Source: an uncultured Lachnospiraceae bacterium
Lineage (GTDB): Bacteria; Bacillota; Clostridia; Lachnospirales; Lachnospiraceae
Length of the DNA: 13,185 nt
Reading direction: 5' to 3'
Assembly: GCA_937915975.1 (NCBI GenBank)
Contig: CALGGL010000217.1
Span: 1-13,185, forward strand
Position numbers and translations under genes: made by a program. Shown in pieces: positions 6,176-13,185 of the stretch (the stretch's first letter is position 1; each line of letters opens with the position of its first letter). The notes beneath the pieces were generated by a model. The model worked only from the letters and a program-made list of their open reading frames with translations, was not told the origin of the DNA and made no database searches.

Positions 6176-7636
6176 ATGAATAACGAAAAAAGTCGTATCA
6201 GCCGTTCTTTGCTTACGGCAATTACAATTCCTGACGCTTTGATACTTGCAGCTTATCTTTTAGAGGTTATAAAGGGTGAGCGTACCATAGGATATTACAG
6301 CGTTCTTGCCGTTCTTATACTTGTTCCGATTATAATTGCATGGCTTTCTTATAAAGCAAATCCGGAGGCAGATGCCTGCCGTTACATAGCAACTCTCGGA
6401 TATATAACCATGTACACTATGGTATTGTTTACCGGTGATACTGCCATGGTTAGTATGTACATAATTATTCCGATGAGTTACCTTATAGTTTGTGCGGATC
6501 CCAAGCTTCTTATGTTTTCAACTGTATATTCGATATTGTCCAATGTGGCGGCGGTTGCATATAAGGCAGTCGGTAAAGGACTTACAAGTGCGGATGATAT
6601 TGCCGATTATGAGATTCAGATACTTGCAATATCCATATTTATGATATTCCTTTACAGGTCTACAAAACTTCAAAAGCAGATTAATGATGCAAGGATGGCA
6701 AAGGTTGTCGAGCAGGAAAAGCAGGCACAGAATACCCTTGAACATATACTTAAGGTTGCGGACAGTGTAACAAGAGAAACACAATCTGTTCTTTCTATGG
6801 TAAATGAGGTTGCAGACTCTTCAAATATTACTGCTGGCAATATGGAAGAGATTACTACAGGAACAAGCCAGACCTCTGATTCTATACAGGAACAGCTTTC
6901 ACAGACAGAACAGATACAGGGTATAATCGAAGAGGTTAATTCCGCTGCGGACAATATGCAGATTATGATAAAGGACAGCTTCAAGAATATCGAAACCGGT
7001 GTTAACAATATGGATTCCCTGACGGAGAGCGCTTCCTACGTAGAGCAGATAAATAAAGACCTAAACAGTGAAATGACTGCGCTTGTTGAAAAAGCCAATC
7101 ACGCACTTAATATCATACAGATAATTCAGGATATAGCCAGCCAGACAAACCTTCTCGCACTTAACGCTTCCATAGAGGCAGCGCGAGCAGGCGAATCGGG
7201 AAGAGGCTTTGCGGTTGTTGCAGATGAAATAGGAAATCTTGCGCAGCAGACAGCAGAGGCAACAGAAAACATAAGTACACTTCTTGATGAGCTTCAAAGA
7301 GGTGCAAATGCAGCCAATACAGCGGTTGATAATGCAGTTGAAGCGGGAAGCAACCAGAACAGTCTTATCCTAAGCACAAGGATGACCTTTGAGCAGATAA
7401 GAGATACAATCTCTGATGTGGCAGAAAATGCTAAGCAGGAGGCTGAGTCAATTGAAAATCTTCTTTCGGTTAATACTGAGCTTGTATCAAGTGTGGAAAC
7501 CATCTCCGCTATAAGTGAAGAGGTTACTGCTACAACCCAGCAGGCTCACGAGATGGCACAAAAGAACGTTGAGCTTTCCGACAATATGAAGTCAAGCATA
7601 GAAAGACTTTCCGCATCTGTAAATGAATTAAAATAG
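6176..7636 (+). CDS. Six-TM methyl-accepting chemotaxis protein
   Basis: A 486-residue membrane receptor. Hydrophobic segments at about 12-31, 38-58, 68-86, 88-106, 110-131 and 145-162 suggest six membrane spans with very short loops and no extracellular sensor domain, so the signal is probably sensed within the membrane. A coiled coil then rises to the hairpin tip [20 protein letters not shown] (323-342) and RGFAVVADE, the CheA/CheW contact. The arms are about 22 heptads each, a long receptor class, with E/Q-rich stretches that could be methylated. No HAMP domain is obvious between the last span and the coiled coil. GAGGAGG lies 6 bp before the ATG. It occupies the place after ffs where dnaX is usual. 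No own promoter was recognised, and no chemotaxis kinase or adaptor gene is nearby. Confidence 0.92.
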   Translation: MNNEKSRISRSLLTAITIPDALILAAYLLEVIKGERTIGYYSVLAVLILVPIIIAWLSYKANPEADACRYIATLGYITMYTMVLFTGDTAMVSMYIIIPMSYLIVCADPKLLMFSTVYSILSNVAAVAYKAVGKGLTSADDIADYEIQILAISIFMIFLYRSTKLQKQINDARMAKVVEQEKQAQNTLEHILKVADSVTRETQSVLSMVNEVADSSNITAGNMEEITTGTSQTSDSIQEQLSQTEQIQGIIEEVNSAADNMQIMIKDSFKNIETGVNNMDSLTESASYVEQINKDLNSEMTALVEKANHALNIIQIIQDIASQTNLLALNASIEAARAGESGRGFAVVADEIGNLAQQTAEATENISTLLDELQRGANAANTAVDNAVEAGSNQNSLILSTRMTFEQIRDTISDVAENAKQEAESIENLLSVNTELVSSVETISAISEEVTATTQQAHEMAQKNVELSDNMKSSIERLSASVNELK

Positions 7637-7646
7637 AAAAATAATA

Positions 7647-7741
7647 GAGACAGGTGTCCTGACACATTTTTAGGTACACGCAAATCTCGCTGACGCTCAC
7701 GATTTGCTTTGCACCTAAAATTGTGTCAGGGCACCTGTCCC
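7647..7741. repeat. 95-bp imperfect palindrome between convergent genes
   Basis: The left arm starts GAGACAGGTGTCCTGACACA at 7647. The right arm, read on the minus strand from 7741, starts GGGACAGGTGCCCTGACACA. Arms of about 40 nt pair with four substitutions and one bulge, down to CAAATC/GATTTG at 7681-7686 and 7701-7706; the centre is a short GC-rich loop. Such a long hairpin between a plus-strand gene ending at 7636 and a minus-strand gene ending at 7771 could stop transcription both ways. Its size and conserved ends also suggest a REP- or MITE-like mobile palindrome. It contains no coding sequence. Confidence 0.75.
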
Positions 7742-7770
7742 TTTGTTACTTAACCCTGTCATATGCTTGT

Positions 7771-8295
7771 CTAACATTTTTCGGGTTCGTCGTATTCAAC
7801 ACCCATAGTGTCGACTGTTACGGTTTTGATAACCTGATCCTCGAGAGGTCTGTCAGCCCAACCTGTAGGTGTCGTTGCGATTTTGTTTACCACATCCATA
7901 CCTTCAGTGATTTTTCCGAAAGCTGCGTAAGCTCCGTCAAGATGCGGAGAGGTCTTATGCATAATGAAAAACTGTGAGCCTGCCGAGTCAGGCATCATTG
8001 AACGCGCCATAGAGAGGACACCCGGCTCATGCTTTAAGTTGTTTGCAAAGCCGTTGTCGGCAAATTCACCCTTGATTGAGTATCCCGGACCTCCGGTTCC
8101 GTTTCCGTCAGGATCACCGCCCTGAATCATAAAGCCTTCTATGACTCTGTGAAAGATTAATCCGTCATAAAAGCCCTTTTTTACAAGTGAAATAAAGTTC
8201 TTAACAGTGTTTGGAGCAATGTCCGGATAAAGTTCAAATTTCATTACTCCGCCGTCTGTCATGGCCATTGTAATAATTGGATTTGCCAAATTCAT
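7771..8295 (-). CDS. Cyclophilin-type peptidyl-prolyl cis-trans isomerase
   Basis: Cytosolic foldase that speeds cis-trans isomerisation of proline peptide bonds. The 174 residues form a single cyclophilin domain: GLIFHRVIEGFMIQGGDP with catalytic R50, F55 and Q58, GSQFFIMH near 106-113, and HLDGAYAAFGKI. The human CypA active-site Trp is Leu here and its His is Tyr, which is common in bacterial forms. No signal peptide is seen. The start is uncertain: an ATG at 8298 abuts the AAGGAAGG ribosome site with no spacer, the ATG at 8295 is chosen because AAGGA then stands 6 nt away, and a TTG at 8289 would give the family-like N-terminus MANPIIT. It is divergent from mltG and has a well-formed promoter. 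Confidence 0.94.
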   Translation of the reverse strand: MNLANPIITMAMTDGGVMKFELYPDIAPNTVKNFISLVKKGFYDGLIFHRVIEGFMIQGGDPDGNGTGGPGYSIKGEFADNGFANNLKHEPGVLSMARSMMPDSAGSQFFIMHKTSPHLDGAYAAFGKITEGMDVVNKIATTPTGWADRPLEDQVIKTVTVDTMGVEYDEPEKC

Positions 8296-8331
8296 CATCC
8301 TTCCTTGAAATTTTCTATAAAAGATGTTACT

Positions 8332-8360
8332 ATAATAACGTTAATGTAAAATTACGTCAA
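8332..8360 (-). promoter_or_regulatory. Promoter of the cyclophilin gene
   Basis: On the minus strand TTGACG (8360-8355) and TATTAT (8337-8332) are separated by 17 bp. The start would be near 8325, giving a leader of about 30 nt. The -10 overlaps a plus-strand TATAAT (8331-8336) that could serve mltG, but no -35 at proper spacing was found for the plus strand. Confidence 0.65.
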
Positions 8361-8372
8361 GTATGTAATTTT
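8348..8372. promoter_or_regulatory. Inverted repeat over the cyclophilin -35 box, possible operator
   Basis: AAAATTAC (8348-8355) and GTAATTTT (8365-8372) are a perfect 8-bp inverted repeat with a 9-bp spacer. The spacer holds most of the minus-strand -35 box. The position suits a repressor site, and in mltG mRNA it could fold as a weak hairpin about 20 nt before the GTG. No matching regulator is known to me. Confidence 0.4.
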
Positions 8373-8390
8373 TTAAGAGAGGTAGTAGTT

Positions 8391-9482
8391 GTGGCTAAAT
8401 TTATTAAAAGCATAATATTAATAGTTGCGGTCTTTGCGCTTGGATCGATTTTTTATGATTACGGCAAGGGCTGGTATGATATATATCAGGAGGAGTATAA
8501 GGGAACTACATCAACGGTTGGCGAAGATGTCGTGATTGAAGTTCCGGAGGGCGCTGCAGCAAAAACAATAGCAAAGACCTTAAAGGAAAAGGGACTGATT
8601 CATTTTGAGAGAGCTTTCCTGAAAAGATATCAGGAGTCGGGCTATCGTATTCAAAGCGGAACATATACGCTTAATACAGGTATGAGCACTCTCGATATGA
8701 TTATTACCATGAGTCCGGTTATCGAGGCGGATGAGAAGATTGATACTCTTGTTATTCCGGAGGGCTTTACCATAGAGCAGATAGCTGCAAGATGTGAGAA
8801 ACAGGGTATATGTACCGCACAGGAATTCTTAAACGCGGTTAACTCCGTCACAACGGAGGATTTCCCTTATCTTGCGGATGTTCCGGCAGGTGCAAATGTA
8901 AAATACAGACTTCAGGGATATATATTCCCTGCAACCTATGATATATACGAATATACAACAGCGGAATCTCTCGTTAAGTGGATGCTTGAAACATTTGAAA
9001 ACAATTACACTATGGATTTACAGGTAAGAGCTGAGGAGCTTGGATATAACTCTTACGAGGTTATTACTATGGCTTCTATTATAGAACGTGAGGCAAAGAT
9101 AGAAGAGGAAAGATCTATTATTGCCGGAGTTATTAATAACAGACTTAAGGCAGGCATGCAGCTTCAGATGTGTCCGACAGTGCTTTATCCTCTGACTGAC
9201 GGTATGTATGATCAGAGTAAGGTTTATTATGAGGATTTGGAACTTGACTCACCTTATAATACTTATAAGTACGAGGGACTTCCTGTGGGACCTATATGCA
9301 ATCCGGGACTTGCCTGTATCAATGCGGTACTTTATCCTCAGGAGCATAATTATTATTACTACCATATCGATAATGAAGAAGAGGGTACTCATGTATTTAC
9401 CGAGACATACGAGGAGCACGTGGATACCCAGATTATAGGTGGACCAAACGGTATTCCGGAAGATGAGGTTGACAACTATTAA
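8391..9482 (+). CDS. mltG: Endolytic murein transglycosylase MltG (YceG-like)
   Basis: Membrane-anchored lytic transglycosylase that cuts nascent peptidoglycan strands internally and is thought to set glycan chain length. The frame is open further upstream, but GTG at 8391 is chosen: AGAGAGG lies 8 nt before it and the product begins with a membrane anchor (MAKFIKSIILIVAVFALGSI). The protein has 363 residues. A LysM-like region spans about 47-110, with IEVPEGAAAKTIAKTLKEKG. The YceG catalytic domain follows, with LQGYIFPATYDI, MASIIEREA (E232 as the presumed catalytic Glu, equivalent to E. coli E218), VINNRLKAGMQLQ and YNTYKYEGLPVGPICNPG. It is divergent from the cyclophilin gene and is followed 102 bp later by the FHA gene on the same strand. 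Confidence 0.94.
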   Translation: MAKFIKSIILIVAVFALGSIFYDYGKGWYDIYQEEYKGTTSTVGEDVVIEVPEGAAAKTIAKTLKEKGLIHFERAFLKRYQESGYRIQSGTYTLNTGMSTLDMIITMSPVIEADEKIDTLVIPEGFTIEQIAARCEKQGICTAQEFLNAVNSVTTEDFPYLADVPAGANVKYRLQGYIFPATYDIYEYTTAESLVKWMLETFENNYTMDLQVRAEELGYNSYEVITMASIIEREAKIEEERSIIAGVINNRLKAGMQLQMCPTVLYPLTDGMYDQSKVYYEDLELDSPYNTYKYEGLPVGPICNPGLACINAVLYPQEHNYYYYHIDNEEEGTHVFTETYEEHVDTQIIGGPNGIPEDEVDNY

Positions 9483-9584
9483 ATCTTTGGAAAGATAAAA
9501 ATTATTGTAAAACATACATTATAATACTGAAGAAAATAAGAATTTATCATATAGATAAAACTAACCGAGAGAAGGAGGGGCATT

Positions 9585-11372
9585 ATGAGGACGTTTTATT
9601 TCAAGGCAAGGAATATAGGACAGGAAAAATACCTGACTTATACTATGGGGGAAGAAACGGAACTCGACGAGGATGTGCTTGACTATTGCGAAGACAATGA
9701 TGTTAAGGAACTCGTTGACATTATCTATGAGGAGGACGATGATTATGATTATCTTACCTATGATATAACAGGTAAGCAATCATTAAACGAGCTGATGGCG
9801 GATGAGGTAAGCAGTGAACAGGCACTTTTCATAGTAAGAAATGTTGCGGGCAACCTTATATCCGTTAAGGAACAGGCTATACAGCTTTCGTATATTTTGT
9901 TAAACAGGGAATATGTTTATGTGGGGGATAATAACGACATATTCTTTATCTGTGTGCCAGTAGAAAACAAGGGATCATTGTCTGTAGAATTTAAAGGATT
10001 TTTAAGACAGCTTCTTGCCAATATGAAGTATAACGTTGATGAGGATTTAAGCTTTGTAGGAAAGCTTCTTACTTATATAAACGGTGATAATTTTAACCTG
10101 AGAGGTCTTGTGGGACTTACCGAGGCGTTGATGGAAGAGGCAGGTATTGATTACGAAGAAGCCGGAACCATAGAAACCGACGGCGTCGAGATTGTTAATT
10201 CAGAACCGGAAGAAGAGCCGGATCAGGAGACAAAGGAAGCAGGAAATGTAACGGATTTCATGAGTGATGCCGATGACGAACCGCTTCCGGAGATTGGCGA
10301 TGATGAAACCGATGAGGAGGAAGAACCTGAACCTGTAGATGAGGAGCTTGACAGCATACTTCCTACGGGAATGAAGTTTGACGAGAGTGAAAATGTTATA
10401 GAAAATATAGATGATATCGGACAAACCAAGCAGACAGAGAATGTACCGACAGTTGAAGTTAATGAAGCTGTTCAGGATGCACCGGCAGCCGAAGAAAGCA
10501 AAGCGGTAGAGGACGTATCGGCAACCGAAGAAAGCAAAGCGGTAGAGGATATACCGACAGTTGCTCAAACAGAGCCTGCCGAAATTCCGGAGATAGCGGT
10601 TGGCGATGACTTTAAACCGGCAGCCGAAGCTGTTACAGAGTCGAAAGAAGAACCTGAAATCAAGCTTGAACCTATATCAAAGCCGGAAGATGTACCTCCT
10701 GTCAAGCCTGTTAAGAAGGAAGAAGATTTAGATGTAATTAAGAATAAAATTAAAGAACTGGTAGGAGATGTTCCTACAGCCAAGACAACCAATGATGATC
10801 CTAAGAAGGTAAAGACATTGGCGGATCTTGAAAATATGCTTGAGGAGAACAAAAAGCCTGCGCCTAAGAAAAACGTTGTTAAGGTAAACAGAGCAGCGAT
10901 AATACAAAGTATCGCAGAACACGAGGCAGAGACAGAGGAGCTTTCGGAGGAAGAGTTAAATAAGTCAAAGGATAACCAGACGACTGATTCGAAGTCTGAA
11001 GTAAAGGCTGAAGAAAAAACTGAGGAAGCGGCGCCGGAGCCGGTAAAAACCAATTCCCTTCTCAATGCACCAAAGGCAATGCCTTATCTTATCAGGGTTA
11101 ATACAGAAGAAAGAATTATGCTTAACAAGGCTACATTTAAGATTGGAAAGGCGTCAAGAGGAGTTGATTATTCCGTAAGCGGAAACGGTGCGGTAAGCAG
11201 ACAGCATGCGGTTATCATACAAAAGGACGGTGTATGTTATATAAAGGATAACAAGTCCACCAATCACACATATGTTAATGACAAAGAGGTTGAAGAGGGC
11301 AAGGAGGAAATCCTTACTCACGATTCGATAATTAAGCTTGGTGATGAAGAATTTTTATTCAAAATCAGATAG
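9585..11372 (+). CDS. DUF6382-like protein with C-terminal FHA domain
   Basis: A 595-residue, strongly acidic cytosolic protein. Residues about 1-190 resemble DUF6382, an N-terminal domain of Firmicutes FHA proteins: TYDITGKQSLNELM, ILLNREYVYVGDNNDIFFIC and FVGKLLTYIN. I suspect a kinase-like or EssB-like fold, which is inference. Residues about 195-495 are a long linker rich in E, P, D and K, with four 12-residue repeats at 287-334. Residues about 499-595 are an FHA phosphothreonine-binding domain, with IGKASRG, VSRQHAVI (S538, R539, H541) and STNHTYVN, where the usual STNG glycine is His. FHA domains bind phosphothreonine partners, so a Ser/Thr kinase elsewhere is implied. AAGGAGGGG precedes the ATG. 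The next gene is a paralogue of the N-terminal domain. Confidence 0.85.
   Translation: MRTFYFKARNIGQEKYLTYTMGEETELDEDVLDYCEDNDVKELVDIIYEEDDDYDYLTYDITGKQSLNELMADEVSSEQALFIVRNVAGNLISVKEQAIQLSYILLNREYVYVGDNNDIFFICVPVENKGSLSVEFKGFLRQLLANMKYNVDEDLSFVGKLLTYINGDNFNLRGLVGLTEALMEEAGIDYEEAGTIETDGVEIVNSEPEEEPDQETKEAGNVTDFMSDADDEPLPEIGDDETDEEEEPEPVDEELDSILPTGMKFDESENVIENIDDIGQTKQTENVPTVEVNEAVQDAPAAEESKAVEDVSATEESKAVEDIPTVAQTEPAEIPEIAVGDDFKPAAEAVTESKEEPEIKLEPISKPEDVPPVKPVKKEEDLDVIKNKIKELVGDVPTAKTTNDDPKKVKTLADLENMLEENKKPAPKKNVVKVNRAAIIQSIAEHEAETEELSEEELNKSKDNQTTDSKSEVKAEEKTEEAAPEPVKTNSLLNAPKAMPYLIRVNTEERIMLNKATFKIGKASRGVDYSVSGNGAVSRQHAVIIQKDGVCYIKDNKSTNHTYVNDKEVEEGKEEILTHDSIIKLGDEEFLFKIR
10443..10586 (+). 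repeat. Four tandem 36-bp (12-residue) units in the FHA-protein linker
   Basis: Units start at 10443, 10479, 10515 and 10551 and encode VPTVEVNEAVQD, APAAEESKAVED, VSATEESKAVED and IPTVAQTEPAEI. Units 2 and 3 agree at 32 of 36 bases, including an identical 25-bp run at 10489-10513 and 10525-10549. Outer units are more diverged, so the central pair is probably the most recent copy. Copy number may vary among strains. Confidence 0.75.
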
Positions 11373-11449
11373 CTTTTGAGTATAGATAAAATCAAAGAGA
11401 AGCAATTTGTAAATGTGGGATTACAAAGTGTATGGAGGTAAAGGTATAT

Positions 11450-12277
11450 ATGAAAAAACTCGAATTATCAGTAACAAAAGAAAACGGATGTGACGTAATA
11501 CGTTATGAACTTCTGGGAAATGAAGAATACGATGAAAGAATAGCAGACAAGGTCAATCAATTGGCTAATGTGATTCCTTTCCAGTTTGATAATAAGGATG
11601 GAAAAAGGATAATCACAACATATGTAAGAGAGACATACACCCTTGAAATGCTGTTTTCAAAGCAGCTTCAAAAAAGAGAAGTTTTGTGCCTTTTGGGTGA
11701 ACTTATATCTGTTTTCGACATGGGAACACAGGGAATACCTGTAAGCTATGTTGTTAAGGATTATAATTATATCTATGTTAATGAAGAGTCCATGAAAGTA
11801 AAATGCATTCTTGTTCCTGTTAAGCAGGATGCAATTGCACTTTCCGAGATACCGGAATTTTTCAGAAATGTAATTTCAAGAATGTCATTTGATGAAATTG
11901 ATATGGACAATTATGTTGCAAAGCTTCTTACAATAATAAATACAAAGGATTTTTCAACTTTAAAGCTTAAGACCTATATAGATGACGAGCTTGCAAAGAT
12001 GGGAGCAGACATTCAGGTAGAGGGCAACACCGCAGTAGTCAAGGGACCTAAGGAACTCACGGGTGCCACAGTTTCGGCACCTGACCTTCGCGCAGGCGCA
12101 GCGCTTGTTATGGCAGGTCTTGCAGCCGAGGGATACACCATCGTTGAGCAGATCGAGTACATAGAGCGCGGCTACGAGGACTTCGAAAAGAAGTTAAAGG
12201 GCCTTGGCGCCAGCATCACAATCACCACTCAGGGCGATGACAGAGCGGTAAAGAAATTTAAGATGAAAACGGCTTAA
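11450..12277 (+). CDS. Chimeric reading frame: DUF6382-like N-terminus joined to MurA C-terminus
   Basis: An uninterrupted 275-residue frame. ATG 11450 is chosen over ATG 11432 because TGGAGG (11433-11438) then stands at normal spacing. Residues 1 to about 175 are a paralogue of the DUF6382-like domain in the preceding gene: both share a YIYV/YVYV strand, an ILVPV/ICVPV strand and a KLLT-I-N helix. Residues about 179-275 are the last 97 residues of UDP-N-acetylglucosamine 1-carboxyvinyltransferase. Third-position GC is about 29% in the 94 codons before M184 and about 59% in the 92 from it on (hand count). The usual C-terminal part of the DUF6382-like protein is missing. The protein cannot be a working MurA because the N-terminal half with the active-site Cys is absent. 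It is either a real recombination product or an assembly join. Confidence 0.82.
   Translation: MKKLELSVTKENGCDVIRYELLGNEEYDERIADKVNQLANVIPFQFDNKDGKRIITTYVRETYTLEMLFSKQLQKREVLCLLGELISVFDMGTQGIPVSYVVKDYNYIYVNEESMKVKCILVPVKQDAIALSEIPEFFRNVISRMSFDEIDMDNYVAKLLTIINTKDFSTLKLKTYIDDELAKMGADIQVEGNTAVVKGPKELTGATVSAPDLRAGAALVMAGLAAEGYTIVEQIEYIERGYEDFEKKLKGLGASITITTQGDDRAVKKFKMKTA
11984..12277 (+). pseudogene. murA: 3' fragment of murA
   Basis: MurA transfers enolpyruvate to UDP-GlcNAc, the first committed step of peptidoglycan synthesis. This fragment shows its conserved C-terminus: [19 protein letters not shown], then [20 protein letters not shown] and [17 protein letters not shown]. The Arg of DLRAG and the Arg of ERGYE match conserved substrate-site arginines (R371 and R397 in the E. 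coli/Enterobacter numbering). About 320 residues, including the catalytic Cys loop, are missing. The fragment ends with a normal stop and a strong terminator, as if it were the natural end of a full murA. Codon use fits the HD-GYP gene to its right better than the gene to its left. Confidence 0.85.
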
Positions 12278-12294
12278 GCCGCACAGAATAAAAG

Positions 12295-12330
12295 AAAACC
12301 TGCAGGCGGTTGTCTGCAGGTTTTATTATT
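12295..12330. terminator. Bidirectional intrinsic terminator
   Basis: AAAACCTGCAG (12295-12305) and CTGCAGGTTTT (12314-12324) form a perfect 11-bp stem with an 8-nt loop. The plus strand continues ATTATTAT, and the minus strand continues after its TTTT with CTTTTATT, so both convergent genes can end here. Confidence 0.92.
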
Positions 12331-12331
12331 A

Positions 12332-13185
12332 TCAAAGAAGTGCGTCGATGTTGATCTTCGGGTCTAAGGAGAGGTCTATGTACTTTCTTCCGACCTTTAC
12401 GATGGGACGCGACAGGGCGAAGCGGTTCATCATGACTATCTTGCCCTCGGTGCCGTCGCTTAAACGAACGCGGCTGTTGATATATGTGAGGTTCAGGTGC
12501 TCTAAGAAGCACATGAGGAAATGCGTGTCAAACTGCGATAGGCCTTCTGTCTCGAAAAGATGGATGACATCGAAGGGACAGATGGGAGCGCGGTAGGAGC
12601 GGGCTGCTGTCATTGCTTCGTAAACATCGGCAATGGCAACGATCTTCGCAAAAGGCTCTATCTGCGAGTCCTTAAGACCCATGGGATAGCCGGAACCGTC
12701 GCAACGCTCATGGTGCATCATGGCGGAAAGCTTGATGCGGTTGTCTATGGGCTGTGGACGAAGGATTTCGTAGCCGCGGGCTGCGTGCGTCTTAACCTTG
12801 CTGTATTCCTCGGCGTTAAGTGAGGAAGGCTTTGTGAGGATATCCTGAGGGATAACGGATTTACCGATATCGTGCAGAAGACCGCTGAGCGTAAGGATCT
12901 CAAGATCAAGTTTTGAATAGCCGAGCCAGTTGCCAAGAACATAGCAGATAAGCGAAACGTTCAGGCAGTGTGCGTAGGTTTCATCACTGTAATCACGCAG
13001 GCAGTGGATCATATCGAAAACATGAATACCGTTTCTGGACTGCTGGAGCATACCCTGAACGCTTTCGAGCAGAACGGCCTGATCCGGAACATTACCCGTA
13101 ATGATGGAGTTGAACTCCTTCTGCAGGGATTTTACGGACTTTGGCATAGCGTTCTTGTAGTACTGGAACTCGGGTGTATTCCTGA
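12332..13185 (-). CDS. HD-GYP domain protein, probable cyclic-di-GMP phosphodiesterase, N-terminus beyond window
   Basis: HD-GYP proteins hydrolyse cyclic di-GMP, tuning motility and biofilm states. The frame is open through the right edge (upstream residues read NTPEFQYYKNA before the internal Met at 13147), so the real start lies outside. Numbering from that Met, the metal and catalytic motif residues are H60, HDIGK (H92, D93, K96), H121, HHERCDGSGYP (H145, H146, GYP 153-155) and D174, all present, so activity is plausible. A C-terminal tail of about 50 residues (RVRLSDGTEGKIVMMN... LSRPIVKVG) forms a small beta-rich domain common in Lachnospiraceae homologues. No membrane span is visible. 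Base composition is clearly richer in G+C than the middle of the window. It converges on the murA fragment across a shared terminator. Confidence 0.92.
   Translation of the reverse strand, partial: RNTPEFQYYKNAMPKSVKSLQKEFNSIITGNVPDQAVLLESVQGMLQQSRNGIHVFDMIHCLRDYSDETYAHCLNVSLICYVLGNWLGYSKLDLEILTLSGLLHDIGKSVIPQDILTKPSSLNAEEYSKVKTHAARGYEILRPQPIDNRIKLSAMMHHERCDGSGYPMGLKDSQIEPFAKIVAIADVYEAMTAARSYRAPICPFDVIHLFETEGLSQFDTHFLMCFLEHLNLTYINSRVRLSDGTEGKIVMMNRFALSRPIVKVGRKYIDLSLDPKINIDALL

Noticed and set aside
8277..8390. Upstream extension of the mltG frame to an ATG at 8277
   Set aside because: It would put 38 extra residues before the membrane anchor, overlap the cyclophilin start and promoter, and lacks a ribosome site; GTG 8391 has one.
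9483..9584. Promoter or terminator between mltG and the FHA gene
   Set aside because: A TATAAT occurs at 9520-9525 but has no -35 at usable spacing, and ATCTTT-GG-AAAGAT at 9483-9496 has too small a loop for a good terminator.
10565..11065. Minus-strand open frame of 166 codons rich in Ser
   Set aside because: It is the antisense of the Glu/Lys-rich FHA-protein linker; GAA/GAG codons read backwards give TTC/CTC and Ser-rich frames.
11432..11449. ATG at 11432 as start of the chimeric frame
   Set aside because: This ATG overlaps the GGAGG that serves ATG 11450, and nothing like a ribosome site precedes it.
1..13185. CRISPR array, tRNA genes, phage or defence modules
   Set aside because: No spaced direct-repeat array, cloverleaf-like segment, integrase, nuclease-helicase or toxin-antitoxin signature was found; the tandem repeats seen are the 11-bp pair and the 36-bp coding repeat only.

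Overview
The window reads as a fragment of a motile, low-to-mid GC Clostridia genome, most likely family Lachnospiraceae (Bacillota). Reasons: A/T-rich codon use over most of the window, a long Bacillus/Clostridia-type SRP RNA with an Alu domain beside tadA, strong AGGAGG-like ribosome sites, and several families I associate with Lachnospiraceae (DUF6128-like, DUF6382-like with FHA, PocR-domain chemoreceptor). The species cannot be named from sequence alone.

Layout. 1-792: the last two thirds of fucO (lactaldehyde/1,2-propanediol oxidoreductase), cut by the left edge. 877-1671: a small soluble chemoreceptor with a PocR sensor domain, followed by a terminator. 1783-3564: a promoter, then tatD and rsmA. 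3644-4537: a DUF6128-like protein whose 3' end overlaps a convergent GNAT acetyltransferase (4507-5064, minus). 5207-6071: tadA and the SRP RNA gene ffs with its own promoter. 6176-7636: a six-TM chemoreceptor standing where dnaX would be expected. 7647-7741: a 95-bp imperfect palindrome. 7771-8295 (minus): a cyclophilin, divergent from mltG (8391-9482). 9585-11372: a DUF6382-like/FHA protein. 11450-12277: a second DUF6382-like protein joined in frame to the C-terminal end of MurA. 12295-12330: a two-way terminator. 12332-13185 (minus): an HD-GYP protein cut by the right edge.

How the genes relate. Most are housekeeping: rRNA dimethylation, tRNA wobble editing, protein targeting RNA, peptidoglycan chain release and protein folding. 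Accessory functions are sensory or signalling: two chemoreceptors of very different build, an FHA protein with a paralogue, and a cyclic-di-GMP phosphodiesterase-type protein. FucO makes propanediol and the next gene carries a domain named after the propanediol regulator PocR, so the two may be functionally linked.

The strongest anomaly is the DUF6382-MurA junction near 11,975-12,010. Third-position GC rises from about 29% to about 59% there (hand count) and stays visibly higher to the right edge. It is either a real recombination scar or an assembly chimera. The left edge also has a steep GC3 gradient inside fucO. I saw no tRNA, CRISPR array, integrase, insertion-sequence transposase or defence locus.
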